Positions 1-6,604 of a DNA stretch of 64,000 nt are shown here, one piece after another. Origin of the DNA: an uncultured Clostridia bacterium (GTDB taxonomy: Bacteria > Bacillota > Clostridia > Oscillospirales > CAG-272); assembly GCA_947631765.1 (NCBI GenBank), contig CANRMP010000007.1:1-64000 (forward strand). The letters are read 5' to 3'. The position numbers and the translations under genes are program-made. Numbering within the stretch: position 1 is the stretch's first letter; every line of letters starts with the position of its first letter. The notes beneath the pieces were generated by a model. That model did no database searches. It was not told the DNA's origin and saw only the letters and a program-made list of their open reading frames with translations.

Positions 1-27
1 TTACAACATAATGCCGTTTATGTTGCG

Positions 28-56
28 TCCGCCGGTTTCGGCGGATTTTTGTTTTT
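28..56 (+). terminator. Rho-independent terminator, plus strand
   Basis: A perfect 7-bp stem (TCCGCCG / CGGCGGA) with a GTTT loop is followed by a T-rich run. The T-run lies on the plus-strand side, so it should end a plus-strand gene left of the window that converges on the recombinase gene, rather than the recombinase gene itself. Confidence 0.7.
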
Positions 57-59
57 GGG

Positions 60-902
60 TCAGGTAATCAGATGCATGGCTTCCATCTTGCGGCGGTGTT
101 CCGTTCCGGTGCTGACGATATAAATTCTTGTCGTGTTGATACTGCTGTGGCCGAGAATGTCGGCAAGCTTGGCTATGTCTTTTTCGATGCCGTAAAAGAC
201 CCGTGCGAACAGGTGGCGCAGATTGTGCGGGAAGACCTTTTGTTGATTTACACCGGCTTGTTCACATAAGCCCTTCATTTCCCGCCAGATATTGGTGCGA
301 CTTATCGGCTTGCCCGTGCGGGTTACAAATATTGAGCCCGACTGTATTTTCTGCTCCGCTATATAGCAAATCAGCTTTTTTTGCAGGGGCTTCACAAGAA
401 AAACAGTCCTTGTTTTGCCCTTGCAGCTCACCACCGCCTCGCCGCTTTTGACCGCCTCAACCGTAATAAAAGGCAGCTCGCTCACCCGAATACCCGTGCC
501 GCAAATGGTCTGCAAAATAAGATTTAGTCGCTTATTGTGCAAGTCCTGCGCCGCGCGGCAAAGGCGGCTGTACTCGGCTTTGGTGAGTTCCTTTTCCTTG
601 GGACAAAACATTTGCCGCTGAAGCTTTAAGGCTTTCACCTTGCAGTCGTGTCTGCCCAGAAATGCCAAAAAGCTGTTAATGCTTGCTAAGCTTGAATTGA
701 CGCTTCGCACGGCATAGCCGTTTTTGATAAGCTGTTGTTTATAGCAGACAACCGTTTCCTTTGTCACCGGCTTGCCGCCAAGGGCGGCGGCAAACGCCCG
801 CACGTCGCGCAGATATTTTTCCACGGTATTTTTGCTTTTTTCCTCACATTTAAGCTGTAGAGAAAATCTTTGAATTGTTCTTTCTGTAATGACCTTTTCC
901 AT
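60..902 (-). CDS. Tyrosine recombinase, XerC/XerD-like (phage integrase family)
   Basis: A site-specific DNA recombinase of 280 residues that would cut and rejoin DNA through a phosphotyrosine. The N-terminal ~100 residues form a SAM-like core-binding domain and the rest is the catalytic domain. All catalytic positions are visible: Arg139 in GTGIRVSEL, Lys163 in KGKT, His226 and Arg229 in HNLRH, His252 in LGHSS and Tyr261 in TRIYI. The start at 902 is chosen because GGAGGT lies 8 nt before it; an ATG two codons upstream almost touches that site. The length matches XerC/XerD and the short orphan recombinases of Clostridia rather than three-domain phage integrases. No excisionase, relaxase or phage gene is beside it, so whether it acts on dimer resolution, inversion or integration cannot be told. 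It looks intact. Confidence 0.9.
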   Translation of the reverse strand: MEKVITERTIQRFSLQLKCEEKSKNTVEKYLRDVRAFAAALGGKPVTKETVVCYKQQLIKNGYAVRSVNSSLASINSFLAFLGRHDCKVKALKLQRQMFCPKEKELTKAEYSRLCRAAQDLHNKRLNLILQTICGTGIRVSELPFITVEAVKSGEAVVSCKGKTRTVFLVKPLQKKLICYIAEQKIQSGSIFVTRTGKPISRTNIWREMKGLCEQAGVNQQKVFPHNLRHLFARVFYGIEKDIAKLADILGHSSINTTRIYIVSTGTEHRRKMEAMHLIT

Positions 903-1008
903 GTGCATTTACCTCCGGGTAATCTTTATACACATATTTTACCCGAAAAATATGACTGCAAATTATCGTTCCTGTTTTTGGCAAACACATTTCTTTTAAC
1001 AAAAAGTA

Positions 1009-1044
1009 GCCTCGCCCGAGGCAGTTTTCTGCACTCGGGCGGGA
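1009..1044 (-). terminator. Terminator after the ABC-ACP operon
   Basis: CTCGCCCGAG pairs with CTCGGGCGGG around a 13-nt loop. On the minus strand the stem is followed by TACTTTTTGTT. It lies about 60 bases after the acyl carrier protein stop and should end the operon that starts near 4900. Confidence 0.75.
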
Positions 1045-1106
1045 AGCTTTGAATTTATTTGCCTTTGCCTTTTCTCTTGTCTTTGCAAAGCGCTGCACTC
1101 GACATT

Positions 1107-1346
1107 TTACTGTGCCAAGACTTTTGAAAGATAATTTGTCACGTCCCCGACGGTTCTCATTTCGATAAGCTCGCTGTCGGGGATATATATTCCGTAAATG
1201 TCCTCAATATTTGCAAGAAGTTCGACAATATCGAGCGAGTCAAGGTGAAGCTCTTCAATAATAAGAGTTGAGGGCTCGATGTGCTCGGAGGATATTCCGG
1301 TATATTTTGAAAGCATTTTGATAAGATTTGTTGCGATTTCGTCCAT
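1107..1346 (-). CDS. Acyl carrier protein
   Basis: A 79-residue acyl carrier protein: a four-helix carrier that holds acyl or other intermediates as thioesters on a phosphopantetheine arm. The attachment Ser37 sits in LDSLD, followed by the usual acidic recognition helix (IVELLANIEDIYGI). The start at 1346 is chosen because AAAGGAAC lies just upstream; a longer reading would overlap the end of the preceding ABC gene. It begins 16 nt after that stop and shares its terminator, so it is very likely in the same transcript as a heterodimeric ABC exporter. No fatty acid synthesis gene is next to it, which is unusual for acpP. It may be a secondary, specialised carrier rather than the housekeeping ACP; the neighbours do not settle this. 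Confidence 0.9.
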   Translation of the reverse strand: MDEIATNLIKMLSKYTGISSEHIEPSTLIIEELHLDSLDIVELLANIEDIYGIYIPDSELIEMRTVGDVTNYLSKVLAQ

Positions 1347-1362
1347 AAGTTCCTTTCTTTTT

Positions 1363-3135
1363 TCAGGCTGTTTCAAATTGAGAGTTGTAAAGGGAACGGT
1401 AAAAGCCGTTTTCGATTTTCATAAGCTCGTCATGACTGCCCGACTCTATGATTTTTCCGCTTTGCATCACGAGTATTACGTCGGCGGAGCGGACTGTTGA
1501 GAGGCGGTGAGCCACCACAAAGCAGGTTTTGCCCTCCATTATCTTTTTCATCGACTCCTGCAAGCGCTTTTCTGTATTTGAGTCGACGTTTGAGGTCGCC
1601 TCGTCAAGAATAAGAATAGGGTTGCTCAGCAAGAGCGCGCGGGCGTTGGCAAGCAGCTGTTTTTGCCCTTTTGAAATATTGACTCCGTTTTCGTCAATTA
1701 CCGTGTCATATCCGTCGGGCAGACTCTTTATATAGCTGTGCATACCTACAATTTTTGCAACATTCTCTATTTCCTCTCGGCTGACCTCTCGGTCGCACCC
1801 GTAGGAAATGTTCTCCGCAATTGTACCGCCAAAAAGCCATGTGTCCTGAAGCACCATTGTGAACTTGGAGCGCACATTCGTCAGAGGTGCATTTTTGGTA
1901 TTTTTGCCGTCTATTCTTATTTCTCCGCTGTCCGGGTCGTAAAAACGCATGAGCAGATTAATAATTGTGGTCTTTCCGCTCCCCGTGGGACCGACAAGGG
2001 CAACGGTGCTTGAAGCGGGAATTGTTACCGAAATGTCTTTTAAGACCTGAAGCTCCGGACTGTAGCCGAAATTCACCCTGTCTATTTTCACCTCGTCTTT
2101 AAAATCTCCGATAGGAGTTTTTCCCTCATTTGTAAGGTCCTCGGGCTTCTCGTCAAGCAGTCTGAAAATGCGCTCGGCGGCGGAGGTTGCGGATTGTATT
2201 TCGCTTATGATGTTGGCGGTCTCGTTTATAGGACCTGAAAATTTTCGTGAATACAGAATAAATGAAGAGAGATTTCCGAGTGACACTCTGCCGGTAAGAT
2301 ACAGCAGTGCGCCGAACATGCTGATAAGAGAGAGGGAAAGGTTGTTTATAAAGTTTACCGAGGGACCCACAACGCTTCCGTGATAGTCCGCCTTATAATA
2401 CGCCTCAATTGCGTCGTTATTGTGCTTATCAAAGCGTGCAATCATTTGCTCCTCTTTGCCGTAGGCGCGGATGGTCTTCTGCCCCGAAAGCATCTCCTCG
2501 GCATAGCCGTTGAGCCTTCCGAGCTCCGCGGAACGGGCTTTGAAAAGCGGTTTTACCTTTTTTACGCGGTATTTTGTGAAAAATATAAGGGCAGGTACGG
2601 TAAATACGAAAATAAGCGTGAGTATAGGGGCGATTTTGAGCATCATTATCATTGAGCCGAGGACGGTTATGACACCCGCGCATATCTGCATAAGGTCGTT
2701 TGAAAGGGAAGCGTTGACGGTGTCGACGTCATATGAAAGTCGGCTGATTATGTCGCCTGTCTGATTTTTGTCAAAATACCCGACGGGAAGGTCGGAAAGA
2801 TGGTTGAATACCTGCTTTCTCATCTTGTAAACGACCTTTCGGCTGAGATTTATCATCACAATGGCGAGAATATAGCTCAGCAGTGCGGACACGGCGTAAA
2901 AGAATATCATCAGCCCCGCGTAAAGGTAGACGGTGTTAAAGTTCACATTTCCCACATCCACGATAGCGTCAATTGCCCGCCCGGAAAGCTCGGGAGCGAC
3001 AAGCGCCAAGAAGTTTGAAAGAACCGTAAGAGCGGCGGCTATAACAAGCAGTCCCTTATAATCGAGAAGATATTTTAAAACTCTGATAATTACGGCGCTT
3101 TTTTTCATTCTGCCGGTTTCTTTTCTTTCAGCCAA
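1363..3135 (-). CDS. Heterodimeric ABC exporter, subunit with catalytic Walker B Glu
   Basis: A half-transporter of 590 residues: an exporter-type six-helix transmembrane domain (about residues 10-300), then an ATPase domain with Walker A GPTGSGKTT, signature SKGQK and Walker B LILDEATS. The signature departs from SGGQ while Walker B keeps the catalytic Glu. The upstream partner shows the reverse (canonical SGGQ, Asp in place of Glu). This is the pattern of LmrCD/BmrCD/TM287-288-type heterodimers, which have one consensus and one degenerate ATP site. A TTG start at 3135 is chosen because GGAGGTGAT lies 8 nt upstream, so the gene overlaps the end of its partner by 8 nt, suggesting coupled translation. 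The likely role is export of drugs, lipids or peptides; the substrate is unknown. Confidence 0.9.
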   Translation of the reverse strand: MAERKETGRMKKSAVIIRVLKYLLDYKGLLVIAAALTVLSNFLALVAPELSGRAIDAIVDVGNVNFNTVYLYAGLMIFFYAVSALLSYILAIVMINLSRKVVYKMRKQVFNHLSDLPVGYFDKNQTGDIISRLSYDVDTVNASLSNDLMQICAGVITVLGSMIMMLKIAPILTLIFVFTVPALIFFTKYRVKKVKPLFKARSAELGRLNGYAEEMLSGQKTIRAYGKEEQMIARFDKHNNDAIEAYYKADYHGSVVGPSVNFINNLSLSLISMFGALLYLTGRVSLGNLSSFILYSRKFSGPINETANIISEIQSATSAAERIFRLLDEKPEDLTNEGKTPIGDFKDEVKIDRVNFGYSPELQVLKDISVTIPASSTVALVGPTGSGKTTIINLLMRFYDPDSGEIRIDGKNTKNAPLTNVRSKFTMVLQDTWLFGGTIAENISYGCDREVSREEIENVAKIVGMHSYIKSLPDGYDTVIDENGVNISKGQKQLLANARALLLSNPILILDEATSNVDSNTEKRLQESMKKIMEGKTCFVVAHRLSTVRSADVILVMQSGKIIESGSHDELMKIENGFYRSLYNSQFETA

Positions 3136-4867
3136 GCAGATCACCTCCCATCTGTGAAATATAGGTTTCACGGTATTTTTCACAACTGTTTAGAAGCTCG
3201 GCGTGAGTCCCCGAGCCTATGATTCTGCCTTCGTCAAGCATGATAATAAGGTCGGAATGCATTATTGAGCTGATTCGCTGTGCGACTATTATTTTGGTGA
3301 CGTTTGAGAATTTTTCGGCAATTACCTTTCTGAGCCTTGCGTCGGTTTTATAGTCGAGCGCCGAGGAGCTGTCGTCAAGTACGAGAAATTCGGGATTGCC
3401 GGCAAGCGCGCGGGCAATAAGCAGTCTCTGCTTTTGACCGCCGCTTATATTTGCGCCCTTTATGTCGAGCATGTGCATTGTCTTGTCCTCGTATCGGTTG
3501 ACAAAGTCGAGCGCTTGGGCGTTTTCAAGGGCAGCTTCAATTTCCTTGTCGTCAAGGTCTCTGCAAAAGCTGACGTTTTCCTTTATTGAGTCGGCAAAGA
3601 GAAAGTCGTTTTGAAAGACAACGCCGAATTTTTCGCACAGCTTTTTGGTGGGGATCTCCTTTATGTTCCGCCCGTCAAGATAAATTTCGCCTTCCTCGGC
3701 GTCATAGGTTCGCATAAGCAGGGAAATGATAGTGCTTTTTCCGCTTCCCGTCGCGCCTATTATCCCGAGAGTTTGAGAGTGTCTTATTGCAAAGCTTATG
3801 TTGCTTAAAACTCTTGTCTTGCCGTAGGAAAAGGATACGTTTTTAAATTCAACGTGGTAATTTTCCCCCTTTTCTCCATTTGTCGTCGGGGTTTCATTTG
3901 CTTTGAGGTCTTCGACAAACAGTTCTGACTTTGAGGTTATTACCTTTTCTATGCGATTCATGCCCGCGCTTCCCTTGGATATTGAGGTAAACATTCTCGA
4001 AACGCTGAGCATGGCGTTTGAAATAATTGTAAAATAGGACATGAAGGCGATTATATTTCCGACGCCGCTTTTGCCCGAGTAGACAAGGTGCGCGCCCACG
4101 ACAATCACCGCCGCAAGTCCGGCGTTAAGGAAAAATGTGATAAGCGGATTGGTTGCCGCCATTGTGGCGCCCGCCTTCTTTTCGTTTTCGATTGCCTCTA
4201 TGTTAACCTTGTCAAAGCGCTCTTTTTCGTATTCGCTCTTTCTCAGCGCCTTGATTATACGTATTCCCGAGGCGTTGTCCCTGACTACCGCCGTCATTTT
4301 GTCTATCGACTGCTGAAGCTTTGTGTAAAGCGGGATTCCTTTCTTTGAAAAATAGTATATCGAAAAGGCTATAAATGGCATGGTGCAGAGCATAACCAGA
4401 GAAAGCCGCGCGTCAAGCATGAAGGTGACGGTGATACCTCCTATAAGCAGTATCGGCGCACGCACTCCGAGGCGCTGTATCATTCCGAGCATTTGATGCA
4501 CGTAGTATGTATCGCTTGTAAGGCGGGACTCGAGAGATGAAATTGTAAATTCATCAATTTTGGAAGAATCAAGATATGAAATTTTGGCGTACAGATCGTG
4601 GCGGATGTCCCGCGTGCAGTTTCCCGCAACTCTGGACGCCATGCGATTGGCAATAATGTTAAACAAAACCGCAAAAATCGAGCATATAACCATTATGACC
4701 CCCCAAACGACAATTTTTACTGTGTCCTTTTGGGGTATCACCGTGTCGATTATGTAGGCAAGTATCCACGGCAGGAACAAGTCCATAATTGTCCCCGTGA
4801 ATTTGATTGCAAACCCGACAATGATCTGCAAAATATGCGGCTTTATGTATTTTGTTAAGATCCTCAA
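3128..4867 (-). CDS. Heterodimeric ABC exporter, subunit with degenerate Walker B
   Basis: A half-transporter of 579 residues with an N-terminal six-helix membrane domain (about 15-300) and a C-terminal ATPase. Walker A is GATGSGKST and the signature is ISGGQKQR, but Walker B reads FLVLDDSSSALD, with Asp where the catalytic Glu is expected. It therefore supplies the degenerate ATP site of a heterodimer with the next gene (1363-3135). It starts with TTG. A consensus promoter lies ~45 nt upstream and this is the first gene of the operon. The Shine-Dalgarno is modest (GGGA about 9 nt upstream). The family exports drugs, lipids or antimicrobial peptides; no regulator gene is adjacent. Confidence 0.9.
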   Translation of the reverse strand: MRILTKYIKPHILQIIVGFAIKFTGTIMDLFLPWILAYIIDTVIPQKDTVKIVVWGVIMVICSIFAVLFNIIANRMASRVAGNCTRDIRHDLYAKISYLDSSKIDEFTISSLESRLTSDTYYVHQMLGMIQRLGVRAPILLIGGITVTFMLDARLSLVMLCTMPFIAFSIYYFSKKGIPLYTKLQQSIDKMTAVVRDNASGIRIIKALRKSEYEKERFDKVNIEAIENEKKAGATMAATNPLITFFLNAGLAAVIVVGAHLVYSGKSGVGNIIAFMSYFTIISNAMLSVSRMFTSISKGSAGMNRIEKVITSKSELFVEDLKANETPTTNGEKGENYHVEFKNVSFSYGKTRVLSNISFAIRHSQTLGIIGATGSGKSTIISLLMRTYDAEEGEIYLDGRNIKEIPTKKLCEKFGVVFQNDFLFADSIKENVSFCRDLDDKEIEAALENAQALDFVNRYEDKTMHMLDIKGANISGGQKQRLLIARALAGNPEFLVLDDSSSALDYKTDARLRKVIAEKFSNVTKIIVAQRISSIMHSDLIIMLDEGRIIGSGTHAELLNSCEKYRETYISQMGGDLLG

Positions 4868-4911
4868 CTTTTTGTTCCCATATACCCTTTATTTTTAATC
4901 TTATCCTATTA

Positions 4912-4940
4912 ATTATAAACCCTAAAATATAAAATGTCAA
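4912..4940 (-). promoter_or_regulatory. Sigma-A promoter of the ABC-ACP operon
   Basis: On the minus strand TTGACA (4935-4940) and TATAAT (4912-4917) are both perfect and separated by 17 bp. Transcription should start near 4905, about 38 nt before the TTG start of the first ABC gene. Confidence 0.85.
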
Positions 4941-4962
4941 GTTAAGAGAGAAAAAAACAAAA

Positions 4963-4985
4963 GCCATCGGGCAAAACCCGATGGC
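4963..4985 (-). terminator. Terminator of the rpsF-ssb-rpsR operon
   Basis: A perfect 9-bp stem, GCCATCGGG / CCCGATGGC, is followed on the minus strand by TTTTGTTTTTTT. It is 27 nt after the rpsR stop, so rplI is not part of this operon here. Confidence 0.85.
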
Positions 4986-5012
4986 AAGCAATAAATATAC
5001 AATAAAAATATA

Positions 5013-5411
5013 TCAGTCACTGATGTAGGGGAGAAGCGCAACAGCTCTGGCTCTCTTTATGGCAACTGCAAGCTGACGCTGGTGCATAGCGCAAGTTCCG
5101 GTGACCCTTCTGGGAAGGATCTTTGCGCGCTCTGAGGTATATTTGCGGAGCCTTCCTGCTTCCTTATAGTCAATAACCTTGACCTTGTCAACGCAGAATT
5201 GGCAAACCTTTGTCCTCTTGTGAGGGTTCTGAGCGCGGTAGGGCTTTGCGGGCGCCGCTGTTTGAGCCGGAGTCTCGGCAGCCGGAGCTTCGGGAGCCTG
5301 CGTTTCGGCAGCCGGAGCCTCGGGAGCTTTGGTCTCGGGGGCTTTGGTCTCGGGGGCTTTGTCGGCTTCTTCGGGTGCTGCCTGCTGTTCTATCTCTTTT
5401 TCGCTATCCAT
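5013..5411 (-). CDS. rpsR: Small ribosomal subunit protein bS18 with acidic N-terminal extension
   Basis: Ribosomal protein S18, which binds 16S rRNA as a pair with S6 on the small-subunit platform. The conserved part is about residues 65-132 ([44 protein letters not shown]). It keeps the CxxC and a third Cys typical of zinc-type S18. The protein is 132 residues where the family is usually ~75. The first ~60 residues are a low-complexity run of Glu, Ala, Pro and Thr built from near-repeats ([14 protein letters not shown]). The extension begins at the only start with an upstream GGA-type site, and no better internal start is seen. It is the last gene of the rpsF-ssb-rpsR operon. The extension is probably disordered; its function is not known. 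Confidence 0.97.
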   Translation of the reverse strand: MDSEKEIEQQAAPEEADKAPETKAPETKAPEAPAAETQAPEAPAAETPAQTAAPAKPYRAQNPHKRTKVCQFCVDKVKVIDYKEAGRLRKYTSERAKILPRRVTGTCAMHQRQLAVAIKRARAVALLPYISD

Positions 5412-5487
5412 TAAAAATAATTCCTGCCTTTCGTTAATTCAATTCATTCTTTCGATTGAAGGTTTGATTGGCTGTTACAGCCGGTGT

Positions 5488-5961
5488 TTAAAAGGGTAAA
5501 TCGTCGTCATTGGAAATTTCTTCAAACTTGGGAGCGCTCTCTGCCGAGCTGGCGTATGAGGGAACCGGATTGTAGCTTTCGGGGGCATATGGTGCGCTTC
5601 CGGTGCGGCTTGCCGCACTGTCCGACTTCGAGTCGACGAAGTTCGCTTCGTCTATTACAACCTCGGTGGCGTACCTCTTTTGACCCTGCTGGTCAGTCCA
5701 AGAACGCGACTGCAACGAGCCGACAATACAAATAGAGCTTCCTTTTTTGAAGTATCGGGAAATAAACTCGGCAGTGCTTCTCCATGCAACGCAGTTGATA
5801 AAATCAGCGGTCTGCTGCTGCTCAGTGTTTGAGCTTGAAGTTCTGCGGTTTACCGCAACGGAAAATGACGTGACCGGTATTCCGTTCGGAGTTTGGCGAA
5901 GCTCGGGATCTCCCACGAGTCTTCCGCCGAGAATTACCTTGTTGAAATTAAAGTTTGCCAT
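5488..5961 (-). CDS. ssb: Single-stranded DNA-binding protein
   Basis: SSB of 157 residues, which coats single-stranded DNA during replication, repair and recombination. An OB-fold fills about residues 1-105 (FNKVILGGRLVGDPELRQTP near the start, FINCVAWRSTAEFI, GSLQSRSW). A flexible Ser/Ala/Pro-rich linker follows, and the acidic tip DDDLPF recruits partner proteins. GGAGGG lies 6 nt before the start. It sits between rpsF and rpsR, the classic arrangement, and is 15 nt from rpsF. Confidence 0.97.
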   Translation of the reverse strand: MANFNFNKVILGGRLVGDPELRQTPNGIPVTSFSVAVNRRTSSSNTEQQQTADFINCVAWRSTAEFISRYFKKGSSICIVGSLQSRSWTDQQGQKRYATEVVIDEANFVDSKSDSAASRTGSAPYAPESYNPVPSYASSAESAPKFEEISNDDDLPF

Positions 5962-5976
5962 GACTTTCCCTCCGCA

Positions 5977-6273
5977 TTATGATTCTTTTGCAACGACAAT
6001 GGAACGCATAATGCCTTCTGTGATATTGAATACACGCTCAAGCTCGCTTGTGAAGCTGGCGGGAGCGGTAAAGTCAATAAGCACATAGTAACCTTCGTTC
6101 ATGTCATTGATAGGATACGCAAGTCTGCGTTTGCCCCACTCTGAAATCTCTGTGATTTCACCGTTGCTGCTAATAAGCCCGGTGAACTTTTCAACAAGAG
6201 CCTTAACGCTGTCTTCACCGTTTGTAAGGTCAACGATGAACAAGGTTTCGTAGTTCTGACTTTTCTTTTCCAT
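5977..6273 (-). CDS. rpsF: Small ribosomal subunit protein bS6
   Basis: Ribosomal protein S6, 98 residues, close to the family's usual ~95. It forms a heterodimer with S18 that binds the central domain of 16S rRNA. Recognisable segments are YETLFIVDL at the N-terminus, WGKRRLAYPI in the middle and GYYVLIDFTA. GGAGGTG lies 5 nt before the start. It is the first gene of the operon and follows a ~100-nt leader with hairpins, where the S6:S18 complex may act as autoregulator as in other Firmicutes. Confidence 0.97.
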   Translation of the reverse strand: MEKKSQNYETLFIVDLTNGEDSVKALVEKFTGLISSNGEITEISEWGKRRLAYPINDMNEGYYVLIDFTAPASFTSELERVFNITEGIMRSIVVAKES

Positions 6274-6279
6274 TTTTAC

Positions 6280-6370
6280 ACCTCCCTATGGACATAAGAC
6301 CGCGACTTAATATTTTTTCGCGGTAAGGAGAAGCCTGTCTGCGCCTTAAGCTTCAAACAGACCTCGACTT
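6280..6370 (-). promoter_or_regulatory. Structured 5' leader of rpsF (possible S6:S18 autoregulatory element)
   Basis: Between the promoter and rpsF there are two clear stems on the minus strand: GTCTG/CAGAC (6337-6362) and a perfect ACCGCG/CGCGGT (6299-6324). A third pairing, GAAGC/GCTTC, overlaps the first and would compete with it. Known S6:S18 leaders contain a CCG trinucleotide in a structured context, and a CCG is present here in ACCGCG. Assignment to that family is inference; covariation was not tested. Confidence 0.4.
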
Positions 6371-6374
6371 TTCT

Positions 6375-6403
6375 ATTATACATGAGCATTTTTTGTTTGT
6401 CAA
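6375..6403 (-). promoter_or_regulatory. Sigma-A promoter of rpsF-ssb-rpsR
   Basis: On the minus strand a perfect TTGACA (6398-6403) and perfect TATAAT (6375-6380) are 17 bp apart, as expected for a strongly expressed ribosomal protein operon. Confidence 0.9.
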
Positions 6404-6498
6404 GTATTATTTCAAAAAAATTTAAAAATCGGCCTTTTTCGGAGTACGCGCCCTTTGTATCAGCACTTTTTTTGCAAGAGGGAAGCGGCTGATAATGC

Positions 6499-6547
6499 AA
6501 AAAAATCAGCCAAGGTTAAGTGGCTGCTTTCTCTTGGCTGATTTTTT
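6499..6547 (-). terminator. Terminator of the LRR lipoprotein gene
   Basis: AAAAAATCAGCCAAG is repeated inverted as CTTGGCTGATTTTTT around an 18-nt loop, a perfect stem of about 15 bp including the A/T tails. It can work in both directions; it lies 58 nt after the LRR gene stop. No other gene is seen between here and the rpsF promoter. Confidence 0.8.
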
Positions 6548-6604
6548 GATTAGTATTTTAAAATGTTTTAAATTTTAAAGTGTGCATTTTGCAACCACTT
6601 GCTT

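Noticed and set aside
850..1098. 82-codon minus-strand frame upstream of the recombinase
   Set aside because: It covers the recombinase promoter region and the ACP operon terminator, and the peptide has no family resemblance.
5199..5437. Ser/Gly/Arg-rich frames opposite the S18 extension
   Set aside because: They result from the repetitive codons of the S18 tail; no ribosome binding site.
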